A stretch of DNA of 45,475 bases from CAZVEV01 sp964625865 (GCA_964625865.1 CAZVEV010000012.1:1-45475), one strand, 5' to 3'. Positions 1 through 8,292 are shown, numbered from the stretch's first letter. A program made the numbers and translations. Notes: generated from the letters alone by a model not told the origin.

Positions 1-931
1 GTTCGAGGGCCTCGATCTTGCCCGCCGGATTCGCGCCGTGGCCCGCTTCGTCGGGGGCCTCCACGTGAACGACAATCAGGTCCACGTCGTCCAGGGCTTC
101 CACGGCGGCCTGGCCCTTACCGGCGTAGTTCGTGTCCAAGTAACCGGTCGCGCCTTCGACCTCGATGCAGGGCCAGCCGATCAGCCTCGCGATGCCCCGC
201 ACCAGGTCCACCGCCGTGATCGCCGCGCCCCGCAGGCCGTACTTGGCCTCGAACGGCTCCAACTGCGGCATCGTGCCCTGGCCCCACAGCCAGATGCTCG
301 TAGCCGGGTTCTCGCCAAGGTCGCGCCGCACCGTGTTGATCTCGTGCTGTGGGAACAGCGCCTGGCTGCGCTGGATCAGATCGCAAAGCACCTGCGAGCC
401 GGGGCCCTTGGGCATGTACCTGCCGGCCTCCTGCCCGAGGAAGGCGTGCGGCGGGGTGGTCACGGCCTGCCCGGCATCGCCCTTGCACGTCACCAGGTGG
501 CGGTAGCTGACGCTCCGGTAGAAGCCGATGCTCGGGTCGTTGGTCGCGTCACGCAGCAGTTCGATCAGTGCCCACGCCTCTTCGGTTGCGATGTGACCGG
601 CGGCGTGGTCTTCCATGATCCCGTCGATAATCGTCACGATATTGCAGCGGAAGACGACCTCGTTGTCGGCAATCTCGATCCCCTGTGCCGCCGCCTCCAG
701 CGGCGCCCGCCCGGTGTAGACCTCCATCGGATCGTAGCCGATCAGCGACAGGATGGCCACGTCCGACCCGCAGGGCAGGTCGGTCGGCACGTTGGCCACC
801 GACCCGCACTTGCCTTGGGCGGCAATCCAGTCGAAGGTCGGGATGTTCGCAGCTTCCAGCGGCGTCTTGCCGTCCAGTTCATCCAGCGCCACGTCGGCCG
901 CACCGTCCGGGATCACGATTGCGTATTTCAT
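1..931 (-). CDS. ApgM-like phosphoglycerate mutase family protein, probable homoserine kinase (3' end cut)
   Basis: Reading leftward from the ATG at 931, an open frame runs off the window edge (about 310 codons, no stop seen). The N-terminus MKYAIVIPDGAAD, then LPCGSDVAILSLIGYDP and TGRAPLEAAAQGI, are hallmarks of the archaeal-type cofactor-independent phosphoglycerate mutase family of the alkaline phosphatase superfamily. VHVEAPDEAGHGA near the visible end is a metal-ligand segment. A subgroup of this family has been proposed as an alternative homoserine kinase because it clusters with threonine-pathway genes. Here it follows homoserine dehydrogenase on the same strand with a 62-nt gap, so I infer the kinase role (homoserine to O-phosphohomoserine). 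A glycolytic mutase role cannot be excluded. The family is near certain; the substrate is inference from context. Confidence 0.8.
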   Translation of the reverse strand, partial: MKYAIVIPDGAADVALDELDGKTPLEAANIPTFDWIAAQGKCGSVANVPTDLPCGSDVAILSLIGYDPMEVYTGRAPLEAAAQGIEIADNEVVFRCNIVTIIDGIMEDHAAGHIATEEAWALIELLRDATNDPSIGFYRSVSYRHLVTCKGDAGQAVTTPPHAFLGQEAGRYMPKGPGSQVLCDLIQRSQALFPQHEINTVRRDLGENPATSIWLWGQGTMPQLEPFEAKYGLRGAAITAVDLVRGIARLIGWPCIEVEGATGYLDTNYAGKGQAAVEALDDVDLIVVHVEAPDEAGHGANPAGKIEALE

Positions 932-993
932 GGGAGATATCCGTCGTCAGTCAGTGGTCATTGCTCAACGCCGATCAGCCGGGGGGCGGGCGG

Positions 994-2346
994 TCAACTG
1001 CTGCCGGCAGCCCCGCCGACGTGCTCAGCATGCTCATCGACAATATCCAGGCAGACAGTTGCGGCTTTTATCACACCCAGGGCGTCGATCTCGGCGATGG
1101 CGTTGCGGACGTTGCCTTCCCTCGCCTCGTGGGTGGTGATGACCACCGGGACGCCCGTGTCCGCCTGGTCGTCGGCGGGCTCGTGCTGGAGCGCCGAACA
1201 GATGCTGATATCATGCCGCCCGAAGGCCGCGGCGATCTGGGCGAACACGCCCGGTTTGTCCTGGGCCGCCACGCGAATGTAGTAGCGACTCTCGACGTCC
1301 TCGATGGGCAGTTGGGTTGCCGGCGCGTTCAGATCCGGCCAGATCGACATCGCCTCGAAGACCCGTCGGGCCGTCCCCGTTGCGACGCTGACCAGGTCGG
1401 CGACCACCGCCGACGCCGTCGGCATGCCCCCGGCGCCGCGACCGTAGTACATCGTGTGACCCGTCGCGTGCCCGTAGACGCTGACGGCGTTGAACGGGCC
1501 GGATATCCACGCCAGCGGATGGGCCTTCGGTATGAACGCCGGACGCACCCGCAGCGAGATCCCGTTGGATTGGCGGTGGGCGATGGCCAGCAGCTTCACC
1601 ACGTATCCCAGCTCCTGTCCGTACGTCACGTCGCAGCTCTGCAGCGCGTCGATGCCCTCGACCGGAATCGCGTCGAAGTCCACCGCCTGCCCGAACGCCA
1701 ACGCCGCCATCACCGCCAGCTTGTGGGCCGAGTCCGTCCCGTTGACGTCCAGGGCCGGGTCCGCCTCGGCCAGCCCGTCCGCCTGCGCCTGCGACAGCGC
1801 GTCGGCATAGCTCTCGCCGTTGCCCGTCATCTCGGTCAGGATGTAGTTGCACGTGCCGTTGACGATGCCGTACAGCGCGTCAATGCGGTTGGCAATCAGC
1901 CCGTCGCAGAGCGCCCGGATAATCGGCACGCCGCCGGCGCAACTGGCTTCGAACGACAGGCTCACGCCGCACTCGCGGGCCAGGGCGTACAACTCCGTCC
2001 CGTGATGGGCCAGCAGGGCCTTGTTGGCCGTCACCACGTGCTTGCCCGCGCGCAGGGCCTGGGCAATGATGTCCCTGGCCAGCGTCGTGCCGCCCACCAG
2101 TTCCACCACGGCCCCCACGGCCGGGTCGGTCAGCGCGGCAGTCAGGTCCTCGCTCAGCAGCGACTCGTCCAGCCCCAGCGCCCGCGCCGTCGAGAGGTCC
2201 ACGTCCACCACGCGGCGGAGTTCAAGCTGTGGGCGGACCTTCGCGCCGAGGACGCCCTGGTCTCGCGTCAACAGCGTCGCGACGGCCCCGCCTACGGTTC
2301 CGCAGCCAATAATCGCAACGCCCAGCGTTTCTTGTGTGTCGGTCAT
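994..2346 (-). CDS. hom: Homoserine dehydrogenase with C-terminal ACT domain
   Basis: A 450-residue protein catalysing NAD(P)H-dependent reduction of aspartate semialdehyde to homoserine, the branch point to threonine and methionine. A Rossmann GCGTVGG motif sits near residue 15. The catalytic domain carries TANKALLA, SFEASCAGGVPII, NGTCNYILTEM and the aspartate-rich DPALDVNGTDSAHKLAVMAA. An ACT domain (YYIRVAAQDKPGVFAQIA) lies near residue 350, suggesting allosteric control by threonine. The ATG at 2346 (MTDTQETLG) is chosen because AAAGGGA lies about 9 nt upstream; in-frame ATGs further upstream lack a spaced Shine-Dalgarno. The length is normal for the ACT-containing type. It is the upstream partner of the apgM-like gene, with which it probably forms an operon. 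Confidence 0.95.
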   Translation of the reverse strand: MTDTQETLGVAIIGCGTVGGAVATLLTRDQGVLGAKVRPQLELRRVVDVDLSTARALGLDESLLSEDLTAALTDPAVGAVVELVGGTTLARDIIAQALRAGKHVVTANKALLAHHGTELYALARECGVSLSFEASCAGGVPIIRALCDGLIANRIDALYGIVNGTCNYILTEMTGNGESYADALSQAQADGLAEADPALDVNGTDSAHKLAVMAALAFGQAVDFDAIPVEGIDALQSCDVTYGQELGYVVKLLAIAHRQSNGISLRVRPAFIPKAHPLAWISGPFNAVSVYGHATGHTMYYGRGAGGMPTASAVVADLVSVATGTARRVFEAMSIWPDLNAPATQLPIEDVESRYYIRVAAQDKPGVFAQIAAAFGRHDISICSALQHEPADDQADTGVPVVITTHEAREGNVRNAIAEIDALGVIKAATVCLDIVDEHAEHVGGAAGSS

Positions 2347-2511
2347 TGATCGCATCCCTTTCAAGAGGGGCATGATATCGGCCGGCCCGCCTGATTTCAA
2401 GGGCACGGGCGGAGCCCGGCGCCGCGGGCCCGGTGGCGCGAAGCGGTCTCAGGCAGATCCTTGGGGACAACGGAGCTTGTTCACTGCATCCCCGGGGCGG
2501 CCGACAGGCAC

Positions 2512-3639
2512 TCACCGTCTCGATGCTTCAACCATCGCCTTCAGCGCCGCGTCGAGTTTCGGCGCGATCACGGGCCAGGTGAATCGCTCCACGCAGGCCG
2601 TCGCGCGATGGCGGTCGCCCCGCCAAAGGTCGCCCGACGCGGCGCGCTGGGCAAGTTCCTCCAGGCGGTCGGTCAACTGTGCGGCCGAGCCGTCGTAGAA
2701 GAACTCAGCACGTGACGGGTCTTCGTTCAGGGCGAGCACTTCCGGGTAGGCCAGCCGCTCAGGAAGCAGGGGGTAGGCGCCGGCGGCGACGGCCTCGACA
2801 ACGCTCAGGCCGAAGAACTCGTGCCGGGCCGTCGAGACGATCACGTCGGCCCGGGCCAGGGCGGCAAGGTAGGTCTCGCGTCGGTCGAGGTATCCCCAAT
2901 GGTCGATGCGGCCGGCGTGGCGCCGACGGGCCCGGGCGAATACCGCGGGGACCTGGCGGAACTGCTCGCCGGTGACACTGAGGCGAAAGTCCACGCCACG
3001 CTGGGCCAGTGCGTCAACGGCGGCAAAGAAGTCCTCGGGGTTCTTGTCGTGTTCCCACCGGGCGGCCCACAGTATGCGCAGCGGCCCGGACCGGCGGCCG
3101 CCGCGCGGTTCGCACGCGTCGATGCCAAGGCCGACGACGGTGGACTTGGCGGCGATCTCGGGTACTGCGCCGGTGGGGGCGTGGTCCGGCATGCGGACCA
3201 GAAGGGCCCGCAACGCCGCCAGGAACTCCTCGCGGTGAAACGCCGAGTTGAACCACACGGCCGTGGCGGCCAGGGCGGTTACCATGTTCGAGAAGCCGAA
3301 GTGCAGATCGCGCGGGTCGTCGGTCCGTACGGGGTAGGTCAACTGGTTCTCGTGGAAGTACACCACGGTCGGCCACTGACGGACCTCCGCGGGGGCCAGC
3401 CCCAGGAACTCCGCCAAGGGCAGCATGTCGGAGCAGACGATCGCGTCCCACGTCTCGCCGCCGGCCATCCGGGCGCGGACCTGCTCGGCACACGTGACGG
3501 CTGAGTGGCGCATGCGCCACTTCCACTTGCGTGCGGGAAGGTGCAGGACCGTCCAGTCGTGCCCACTGGCGCCGACCCACCCGTCGAGAAAGGCCCGGTG
3601 GCTCCCGCCGTAATACGGTTCAATCGCGAGAATCCGCAT
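2512..3639 (-). CDS. tRNA-queuosine mannosyltransferase-like glycosyltransferase (QTMAN/GTDC1, DUF3524 family)
   Basis: 375 residues with a GT-B architecture. The N-terminal third matches the DUF3524 domain of vertebrate GTDC1 (QTMAN), the enzyme that mannosylates queuosine in tRNA-Asp: MRILAIEPYYGGSHRAF, LPARKWKWRMRHSA, VYFHENQLTYPV and FGFSNMVTALAATAVWFNS all have counterparts in the animal protein. The C-terminal half is a glycosyltransferase group-1 domain (ILWAARWEHDKNPEDFF, then HEFFGLSVVEAVAAGAYPLLP with the donor-binding Glu). There is no signal peptide, so it should be cytoplasmic, as a tRNA modifier requires. Its neighbours (hom, a CheX-like gene) give no functional hint. The family match is strong; that the bacterial protein also acts on queuosine is inference. 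The start has no Shine-Dalgarno but a -10-like hexamer 7 nt upstream. Confidence 0.85.
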   Translation of the reverse strand: MRILAIEPYYGGSHRAFLDGWVGASGHDWTVLHLPARKWKWRMRHSAVTCAEQVRARMAGGETWDAIVCSDMLPLAEFLGLAPAEVRQWPTVVYFHENQLTYPVRTDDPRDLHFGFSNMVTALAATAVWFNSAFHREEFLAALRALLVRMPDHAPTGAVPEIAAKSTVVGLGIDACEPRGGRRSGPLRILWAARWEHDKNPEDFFAAVDALAQRGVDFRLSVTGEQFRQVPAVFARARRRHAGRIDHWGYLDRRETYLAALARADVIVSTARHEFFGLSVVEAVAAGAYPLLPERLAYPEVLALNEDPSRAEFFYDGSAAQLTDRLEELAQRAASGDLWRGDRHRATACVERFTWPVIAPKLDAALKAMVEASRR

Positions 3640-3646
3640 GCGGGTC

Positions 3647-3652
3647 AGTGTA
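3647..3652 (-). promoter_or_regulatory. Candidate -10 box, leaderless start of QTMAN-like gene
   Basis: TACACT on the minus strand lies 7 nt before the ATG at 3639. No Shine-Dalgarno is visible and no convincing -35 hexamer was found. The spacing puts the transcription start at or next to the A of the ATG. Confidence 0.35.
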
Positions 3653-3722
3653 CAGGCCGATGACGGCCTGTGACAGGCTCCCCCCGGACGCCCGCCGACG
3701 CGTTCGGCGTCCGGCTACGTCC

Positions 3723-3832
3723 CGGCCAAGCCCTCTGGGAGCCTCCTGGCCGCCTTTCGCGTCCGAAAACGCCCGGCCACCCCTCGACTGGGCGATAGAC
3801 GCTCAGGCCGCTTCCTCGGGCGTTTCAGGGGG
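3723..3832. repeat. Dispersed ~110-bp repeat, copy 1
   Basis: This aligns by eye with 32061-32168. Both contain CGGCCAAG, TGGCCGCCT, GCGAAAACGCCC, ACCCTCG-like and GCTCAGGCCGCTTC blocks in the same order and end with a GGGCGT-rich block before AGGGG. In both places the repeat lies beyond the 3' end of a minus-strand gene. Identity is partial (blocks separated by diverged spacers), and I do not recognise the family. Confidence 0.6.
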
Positions 3833-3889
3833 AGGCCCGACCTGGTGGACCGTCCGGGTTCCGGTGTACATCGGGATCGGGCGGGTAGT

Positions 3890-3975
3890 GTAGAAGCGGC
3901 ATCTTGCCGCTTTGAGAAGACCGCCAACACACAATTCGATCGCGTTGCCGCAACGCGGCAGGATGCCGCGTCTAC
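3890..3975. repeat. REP-like inverted pair, family B, copy 1
   Basis: The left unit is GTAG, 2 nt, then the hairpin GCGGCATCTTGCCGC. The right unit is its inverted counterpart ending GCCGCGTCTAC. The two hairpins face each other across about 45 nt, as in BIME elements. A second copy is at 28900-28990. Confidence 0.75.
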
Positions 3976-4011
3976 GCCAAGGCCGCCCGACAATCTTGTC
4001 CGGAGGCGGTA

Positions 4012-4503
4012 CTACAGTCCCGCGATCACGCCGGCCCACACGTCGCCCAGGCGCGAGCGGTAGCAGCGGAACTCGGACGTGCCGGCGTTGCGAATGAAGG
4101 CGCCGAAACTGTCGATGCGGCAGACGGCGGGGAAGCAGATACCGGCGTCGACCTCGAGGGCGTGGAGGTTGGCCTCGGCCTGCTCGCCGACCAGACGGCC
4201 CAGCGTGCCGAGGGCATCTTCCATGGCGTCGCTGTCGTAGGGGATGGGGGACTTGGTGAAGCGTGAGATGATCTCCGCGCCGCTTTCGGCGGGCAGACCG
4301 AGGAACGCGGACCACCCCACGCCGCCGGTCATCGCAACGACGGCTGCAATTCCGGAGATCCCGGCCGGGTCGACAGCCCGCTTGCGGATCTGGAGTTTCG
4401 CGCCGCAGGTGGCGGCGACGGTCAGGACGACGGCGTCGAACAGCGACTCCGAATGTTGAAGTGCAATCGTGCCTCTCAAGCTTGCTTTCGCGATCGTTTC
4501 CAT
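4012..4503 (-). CDS. CheX/CheC-type chemotaxis phosphatase-like domain protein
   Basis: About 163 residues with the CheX fold pattern: an N-terminal amphipathic helix, a beta strand (AVDPAGISGIAAVVAMTGG) and LGLPAESGAEIISRF. A helix follows, EDALGTLGRLVGEQAEANL, corresponding to the E-x3-N/G-type active-site helix of CheC/CheX phosphatases that dephosphorylate CheY-P. The canonical helix usually reads ExxNxxxGN; here the Asn position is replaced (G-R-L-V-G-E), so catalysis is uncertain. The ATG at 4503 (METIAKASL) is chosen because it begins the conserved domain; GGAG lies about 14 nt upstream, which is loose. No chemotaxis or response-regulator gene is adjacent. Such orphan CheX proteins in planctomycetes may act on other receiver domains. 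Confidence 0.65.
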   Translation of the reverse strand: METIAKASLRGTIALQHSESLFDAVVLTVAATCGAKLQIRKRAVDPAGISGIAAVVAMTGGVGWSAFLGLPAESGAEIISRFTKSPIPYDSDAMEDALGTLGRLVGEQAEANLHALEVDAGICFPAVCRIDSFGAFIRNAGTSEFRCYRSRLGDVWAGVIAGL

Positions 4504-4648
4504 GTCTCTAGTCCGTTCTCCGGTGGTCAGACTCTGAAGCCCCGACCGTGCCATGTCTGTCAGACGGCCTGACGCAAAGATGCCGTCCTGCGCAAGTTAT
4601 CGGCAGCGAATGGGCGTCACCTTAGCACGGAGAACGGCGGTGGCGTGC

Positions 4649-7348
4649 TCACGGGGCCTTGCTCGGCGTCTTCGGGGCGATCCCGTCAGGGTCCAGGTCC
4701 AGTTCCAGGCGGGCTCGCAACGTCGTCTCGTCGAGCGTGAACTCCAGGGCCAGCCCTCTGAACCATCGAAGCAGGGCGAAACGGTAGTCGGCGGGAACGG
4801 CGGAGACCTCGGCCAGCCTGCCTGCCGGCCAGGCCGTCGAGCGCCACTGGCCCGGGGCGGCCTTGCTCAAGACGTACCGGCCCTTCAGGGGACATGTCAG
4901 CGTGGCGCCCAGGAGGTCCTGGACGGCCCGGCGGCCCCGGGCTTCAGCCAGGCCGAACTGGGAACAGACGGCGTTGATGTGGAAGACGTTGGCCGCCGAG
5001 ACGGTCCGGGCGCGGCAGTATCCGCCCGCGCGGAGAATCCGGGCGATTCGTCGGTGGGACAGGTCGCCTATCCTCAGGCGGAGTTGGGCCTCGCGGGCGG
5101 CGGGGGCGAGCTTCAGTTGCGGCGTGACCCACTCGAGGGTGGGCTTGGAGTTGGCCCAGACCGTGAACCGGTCGAACTGCCTGCCCCAGTACGACCCGCT
5201 GGTGCAGTAGCCGTCAGCGTCCTTCTTCTTCCACATGTGGTCGCCGAACGCGTAGGCCATGTAGTGCAGGTTCGGCATCTCGCCGACATACCCCCACGCG
5301 CAGGAGTCGTACCAGTCGTTGGCGGGGATGACGGCCCCCGCGCGAACCGTGAACGGGATGATGAAGTCGCGCAGGCCGCCGAACATCCGGCGGACCTGCT
5401 TGGGCTCCTTGCCTTCCGACAGCAGTACGTCCACCGAGGCGATGTCGCCGGTGACGGGGGCCAGCGCCTGCTTCGACGTCTGGCGCAGATTCCTCGCGAT
5501 CCACTCGTAGCGCTGGCGAGCGTAGGGCGTGATGATGATGTCGGCCGTGATGCGCTCCAGGCCGGCCGCCTTGCCCTTGCCCTTCTTCAGGGCGATGATC
5601 ACGGGGTCCATCTTCTCCCACTGGCCGCGGTAGAACCGGGCGAATCGCTCATAGGCGCGGGCTTCGGACTCCGTGACCCCGGTGATCCTGACGTCGGGCA
5701 CGGGCAGGAACGTGCCCCTGGCCCCGCGGGACGAGTCGCTGAGCCGATCGCCCGTCATGACCGTTCGCGTGCCGTCCGGCCGCTTTGTGAAGTTGGGGGG
5801 CAGGAATCCGCCGGCGATCAACTGCTCGATCGTGTCGGCCGGCGCGCGCTCGGCCCGGGCGGCCAGGCGGGCCAGGTGAACCAGTTCGATATCACCCAGC
5901 GCGCGAGTCCGTCGCGTCATCTCCACGCGGTAGTGCGGCGAGATGAGATTGTGGAAGAACGGGTCGGACAGGTAGACAAACAGCGTGTCGTTCCGGCTTA
6001 GTGGGACCTTCCACCGTCCGTACCTGAACTCGCTCGATGCGCCCAGGGCGGTCTGTGGGGTCGCGGCCGTCTCAAGGAACCGCGCGGCCAGCGTGCGGGA
6101 CGTGGTGATCAGGTGATAGTCGCCGCTGATGACGTAGAACGAGCGTACGGCGTTGTCCGGCGTGGAGAGCAGTGAGACCGTCTGTCCGCCAATGGCGACG
6201 GTTTTCAGCGTGGCGTTGGCGTCGTCGGTGGCGGCGGTGTCTCGCAGGCGGGTCAGTTGAGCCTTGAGCAGCGTGTTGTTTCGTGCCTGGAAGACGATCC
6301 CCACCGCGGCGCCCTCGCGGAGGAATGTGTCGGTCCCCATGATGGCGACGTCGGAGATGATTGCGCCGCCCATCATCTTGGAAAGGATCGACTCCTTCAG
6401 GGCTAACTGCCGCTCGATACGCGGGGCCATCCCATGGTCCACGCCGCGCACGGAGACCAGGTTGCGGATCGAGCCGCCCCACGTGTCGATCGTGTTTCGC
6501 AGCCAGCGGAAGTTCGCAAAGCTGCCGCAGCGGATGTAAAAGCACTCGATGGGGATGCGCATGGCCATCGGTTCGATGATGGGGGTCCCCTCGACGGGGG
6601 GCAGTTGGACGGGGGGGACCTCCGCGGGGCGGGGCAGGGGGCGGTCGGCCTTGGCGACGGTCTTGCGGGTGTCCAGCAGGGTGTTCTTCTGCATGGCGAT
6701 TCGGACCGACTCGGCGCCCAGGAGCAGGCCGAACATGCGGTCGAGATACTGCTGCCCCGTGAACCGGTAGGGCAGTGAGGGCATGCGGAACTTGAGGCGT
6801 CGCGAGAGCATGGCCAGCAGGTAGTTGTCCAGTTGCGGCGGGTAAAGGTCGGCTTCGGCCAGTTCCTCGCCCCGCGTGGTGAACACGTCCCACCAGTCGG
6901 CCAGCAGCATCTCGTGGGCGTCGGCGTCGGTCTTGGGGGTGACGGTGATCTTCTGCGTGCGCCCCCAGGGATCCGTGAACGTCAGCTTCAGCGGGGCCGT
7001 GCCGCGGAAGAGGAAGTCGACGTTCAGTTCCTCGGGCACGTCGTCGCCTTCTTCCTCGACAATGGCCGTCCCGCCGTCAGCGAAGACCGGATACAGCACG
7101 CGCCCGCCGGCCTCGGTAAGACGCAGCGCAGAGATAAACTCGTAGTCGGCCAGACGATTGAGCCCGAGGACCTTGCGGGCCTTGGCGTCCAGAGGCACGG
7201 CCAGTCGCCCCGCACCCAGCGGCTTGCCCGCCGCCGCGCGCCCGCTGATCTTCCCGGCCGCCTGTAGCGGTCCCGGCGCCAAGGCCGTTGCCACAACCAT
7301 CGCGGCCGTGAGGTGACCTCGCCATCGTCCACTGATCCTGCTCTCCAT
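4649..7348 (-). CDS. Large exported protein of unknown function
   Basis: 899 residues starting at the ATG at 7348, chosen for GGGAG 8 nt upstream (an ATG 6 nt earlier sits too close to it). Residues 1-31 form a signal peptide: basic MESRISGRWRGH, a hydrophobic core, and cleavage after LQAAG. The mature protein is globular with no transmembrane segment. Around residues 240-270 there is a proline-rich spacer (PRPAEVPPVQLPPVEG) followed by IPIECFYIRCGSFANFRWL. The C-terminal part has several cysteines (DSCAWGYVG, YCTSGSYWGRQFD, GGYCRAR, VCSQFGL, LTCPLKGRYVL), suggesting disulfides outside the cytoplasm. I do not recognise a family. Composition and codon use match the neighbours. It stands alone between the CheX-like gene and the IS200-like element. 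Confidence 0.75.
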   Translation of the reverse strand: MESRISGRWRGHLTAAMVVATALAPGPLQAAGKISGRAAAGKPLGAGRLAVPLDAKARKVLGLNRLADYEFISALRLTEAGGRVLYPVFADGGTAIVEEEGDDVPEELNVDFLFRGTAPLKLTFTDPWGRTQKITVTPKTDADAHEMLLADWWDVFTTRGEELAEADLYPPQLDNYLLAMLSRRLKFRMPSLPYRFTGQQYLDRMFGLLLGAESVRIAMQKNTLLDTRKTVAKADRPLPRPAEVPPVQLPPVEGTPIIEPMAMRIPIECFYIRCGSFANFRWLRNTIDTWGGSIRNLVSVRGVDHGMAPRIERQLALKESILSKMMGGAIISDVAIMGTDTFLREGAAVGIVFQARNNTLLKAQLTRLRDTAATDDANATLKTVAIGGQTVSLLSTPDNAVRSFYVISGDYHLITTSRTLAARFLETAATPQTALGASSEFRYGRWKVPLSRNDTLFVYLSDPFFHNLISPHYRVEMTRRTRALGDIELVHLARLAARAERAPADTIEQLIAGGFLPPNFTKRPDGTRTVMTGDRLSDSSRGARGTFLPVPDVRITGVTESEARAYERFARFYRGQWEKMDPVIIALKKGKGKAAGLERITADIIITPYARQRYEWIARNLRQTSKQALAPVTGDIASVDVLLSEGKEPKQVRRMFGGLRDFIIPFTVRAGAVIPANDWYDSCAWGYVGEMPNLHYMAYAFGDHMWKKKDADGYCTSGSYWGRQFDRFTVWANSKPTLEWVTPQLKLAPAAREAQLRLRIGDLSHRRIARILRAGGYCRARTVSAANVFHINAVCSQFGLAEARGRRAVQDLLGATLTCPLKGRYVLSKAAPGQWRSTAWPAGRLAEVSAVPADYRFALLRWFRGLALEFTLDETTLRARLELDLDPDGIAPKTPSKAP

Positions 7349-7520
7349 TCTCATCGCATTGCTCCCGTGGCTGCCGAAGGCACCGAATCTGTCTGTTGGA
7401 GGACACCCCTTATAGTACATTCTCCCGCCTGTCCCTTGCACGCATGCTCCCGTTTCGTAGCGATCATGTTCCCGCAGGCCCGAAGGTCGTCCCCCTGCAG
7501 GATCGAGGATCGTCCTCCTG

Positions 7521-8161
7521 CAGGCCCGAAGGGCCGAGCGATCTTAGCCGGGCCCGGCAGGGCCCGGACCGTGTTCCCTCTCCAATCCCCAAGGCCCGGA
7601 GGGCCGGCAGGTCACTTCCAGACGTATCGCTTGTCATATTCGACCTCGTGCTTTTCGAGAAGAGCGATCAACTCCTCTTGAAACGACATTCTCTTGTGGT
7701 GGGCCTCTTGCCTGGCGATGTAGGTCACCACGTCGTCTTTCGCGCTGCGTGAGACCGTGAATGCGCTGTATCCTTCCTGCCAACTGAAGCGACTCAACGC
7801 ATCGAATGTATCGTGAATCCAGCGCGAACTGCTGGCTTTGACGGCCCCGACGAACTTCGAGATTGCGATTGTCGGTCTGATGATGGCGGCAATATGCACA
7901 TGCTCCCGTGCCCCGTTGATTGCCAACGGTGTACCGTCGTGAGTGCTCACAATGCCGCCAAGATACTGGCATATCCGAGGGAAGATCTCCGGCGACATGA
8001 AAGGGCGTCTCCCCTTTGTCGAGAAGACAATGTGGTAGATGAGATTCGTGTAGGACACCCACATGGTCCTTTCTGCCGCCCCGTCGGGGCTGGGCGCTGT
8101 TGGTGTGGTAGTTACCGGGCCCTGCCGGGCCCGGCTAAGGTCGGACGGCCCTACGGGCCTG
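7521..8161. mobile_element. IS200/IS605-type element (REP-associated-transposase-like) with 47-bp inverted ends
   Basis: A solitary Y1 transposase gene is flanked by near-perfect inverted repeats: 7521-7567 on the left and 8115-8161 on the right. The inner 25 bp of each arm (7543-7567 and 8115-8139) match exactly as reverse complements. Each arm contains two hairpins: a small GGCCCGAAGGGCC-type stem and an 8-bp stem CCGGGCCC with loop GGCA. An extra CCTGCAGG stem lies just outside on the left (about 7494-7524). True IS200 elements have different left and right ends, so symmetric hairpin ends look more like a REP-flanked transposase. The exact boundaries are my estimate. Confidence 0.75.
7612..8064 (-). 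CDS. IS200-like Y1 (HUH) transposase
   Basis: 150 residues, the usual size of IS200/IS605 TnpA. The N-terminal strand YHIVFSTKGRRPF, the HUH motif REHVHI near residue 54, KASSSRWIHDTF, and a C-terminal helix with the likely catalytic tyrosine (DDVVTYIARQEAHH) are all present, so the gene looks intact. The enzyme would cut and rejoin single-stranded DNA at hairpin ends. No TnpB gene accompanies it. The ATG at 8064 has AAAGGA only 2-3 nt upstream, which is closer than ideal, but MWVSYTNLIYH is the natural start of the fold. Confidence 0.9.
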   Translation of the reverse strand: MWVSYTNLIYHIVFSTKGRRPFMSPEIFPRICQYLGGIVSTHDGTPLAINGAREHVHIAAIIRPTIAISKFVGAVKASSSRWIHDTFDALSRFSWQEGYSAFTVSRSAKDDVVTYIARQEAHHKRMSFQEELIALLEKHEVEYDKRYVWK

Positions 8162-8286
8162 GCCGCACCCGAAGCCCTGTCGTGTCAGGCCGAGAATCAC
8201 CCAGAGTATATATCCCATCGTCACGCCCCTTGCACGCGCGTTCCCGGGAGGGCCCATTTCTCGTTTCAGGCCCGGGCCAGGCGTGC

Positions 8287-8292
8287 TATACT
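8287..8292 (+). promoter_or_regulatory. Candidate -10 box of hemB (leaderless)
   Basis: TATACT ends 8 nt before the ATG at 8301 and no Shine-Dalgarno is present. The -35 region is weak (TTTCAG at 17-bp spacing). Confidence 0.4.

Larger units (their letters stand above)
3640..4011. other. Gene-free stretch filled with repeats
   Basis: No coding frame here looks real. The stretch holds a 9-bp hairpin (CCGGACGCC at 3684-3692 with GGCGTCCGG at 3706-3714), one copy of a roughly 110-bp dispersed repeat (3723-3832) and a paired GTAG-foot hairpin unit (3890-3975). Confidence 0.7.

Noticed and set aside
1..2349. Long plus-strand frames over 38-2349
   Set aside because: They are shadows of hom and the apgM-like gene in GC-rich DNA; residue composition is Arg/His/Val-rich without domains.
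3715..4315. Short minus-strand frames between the QTMAN-like and CheX-like genes
   Set aside because: They cross the repeats and the CheX-like gene in the wrong frame.
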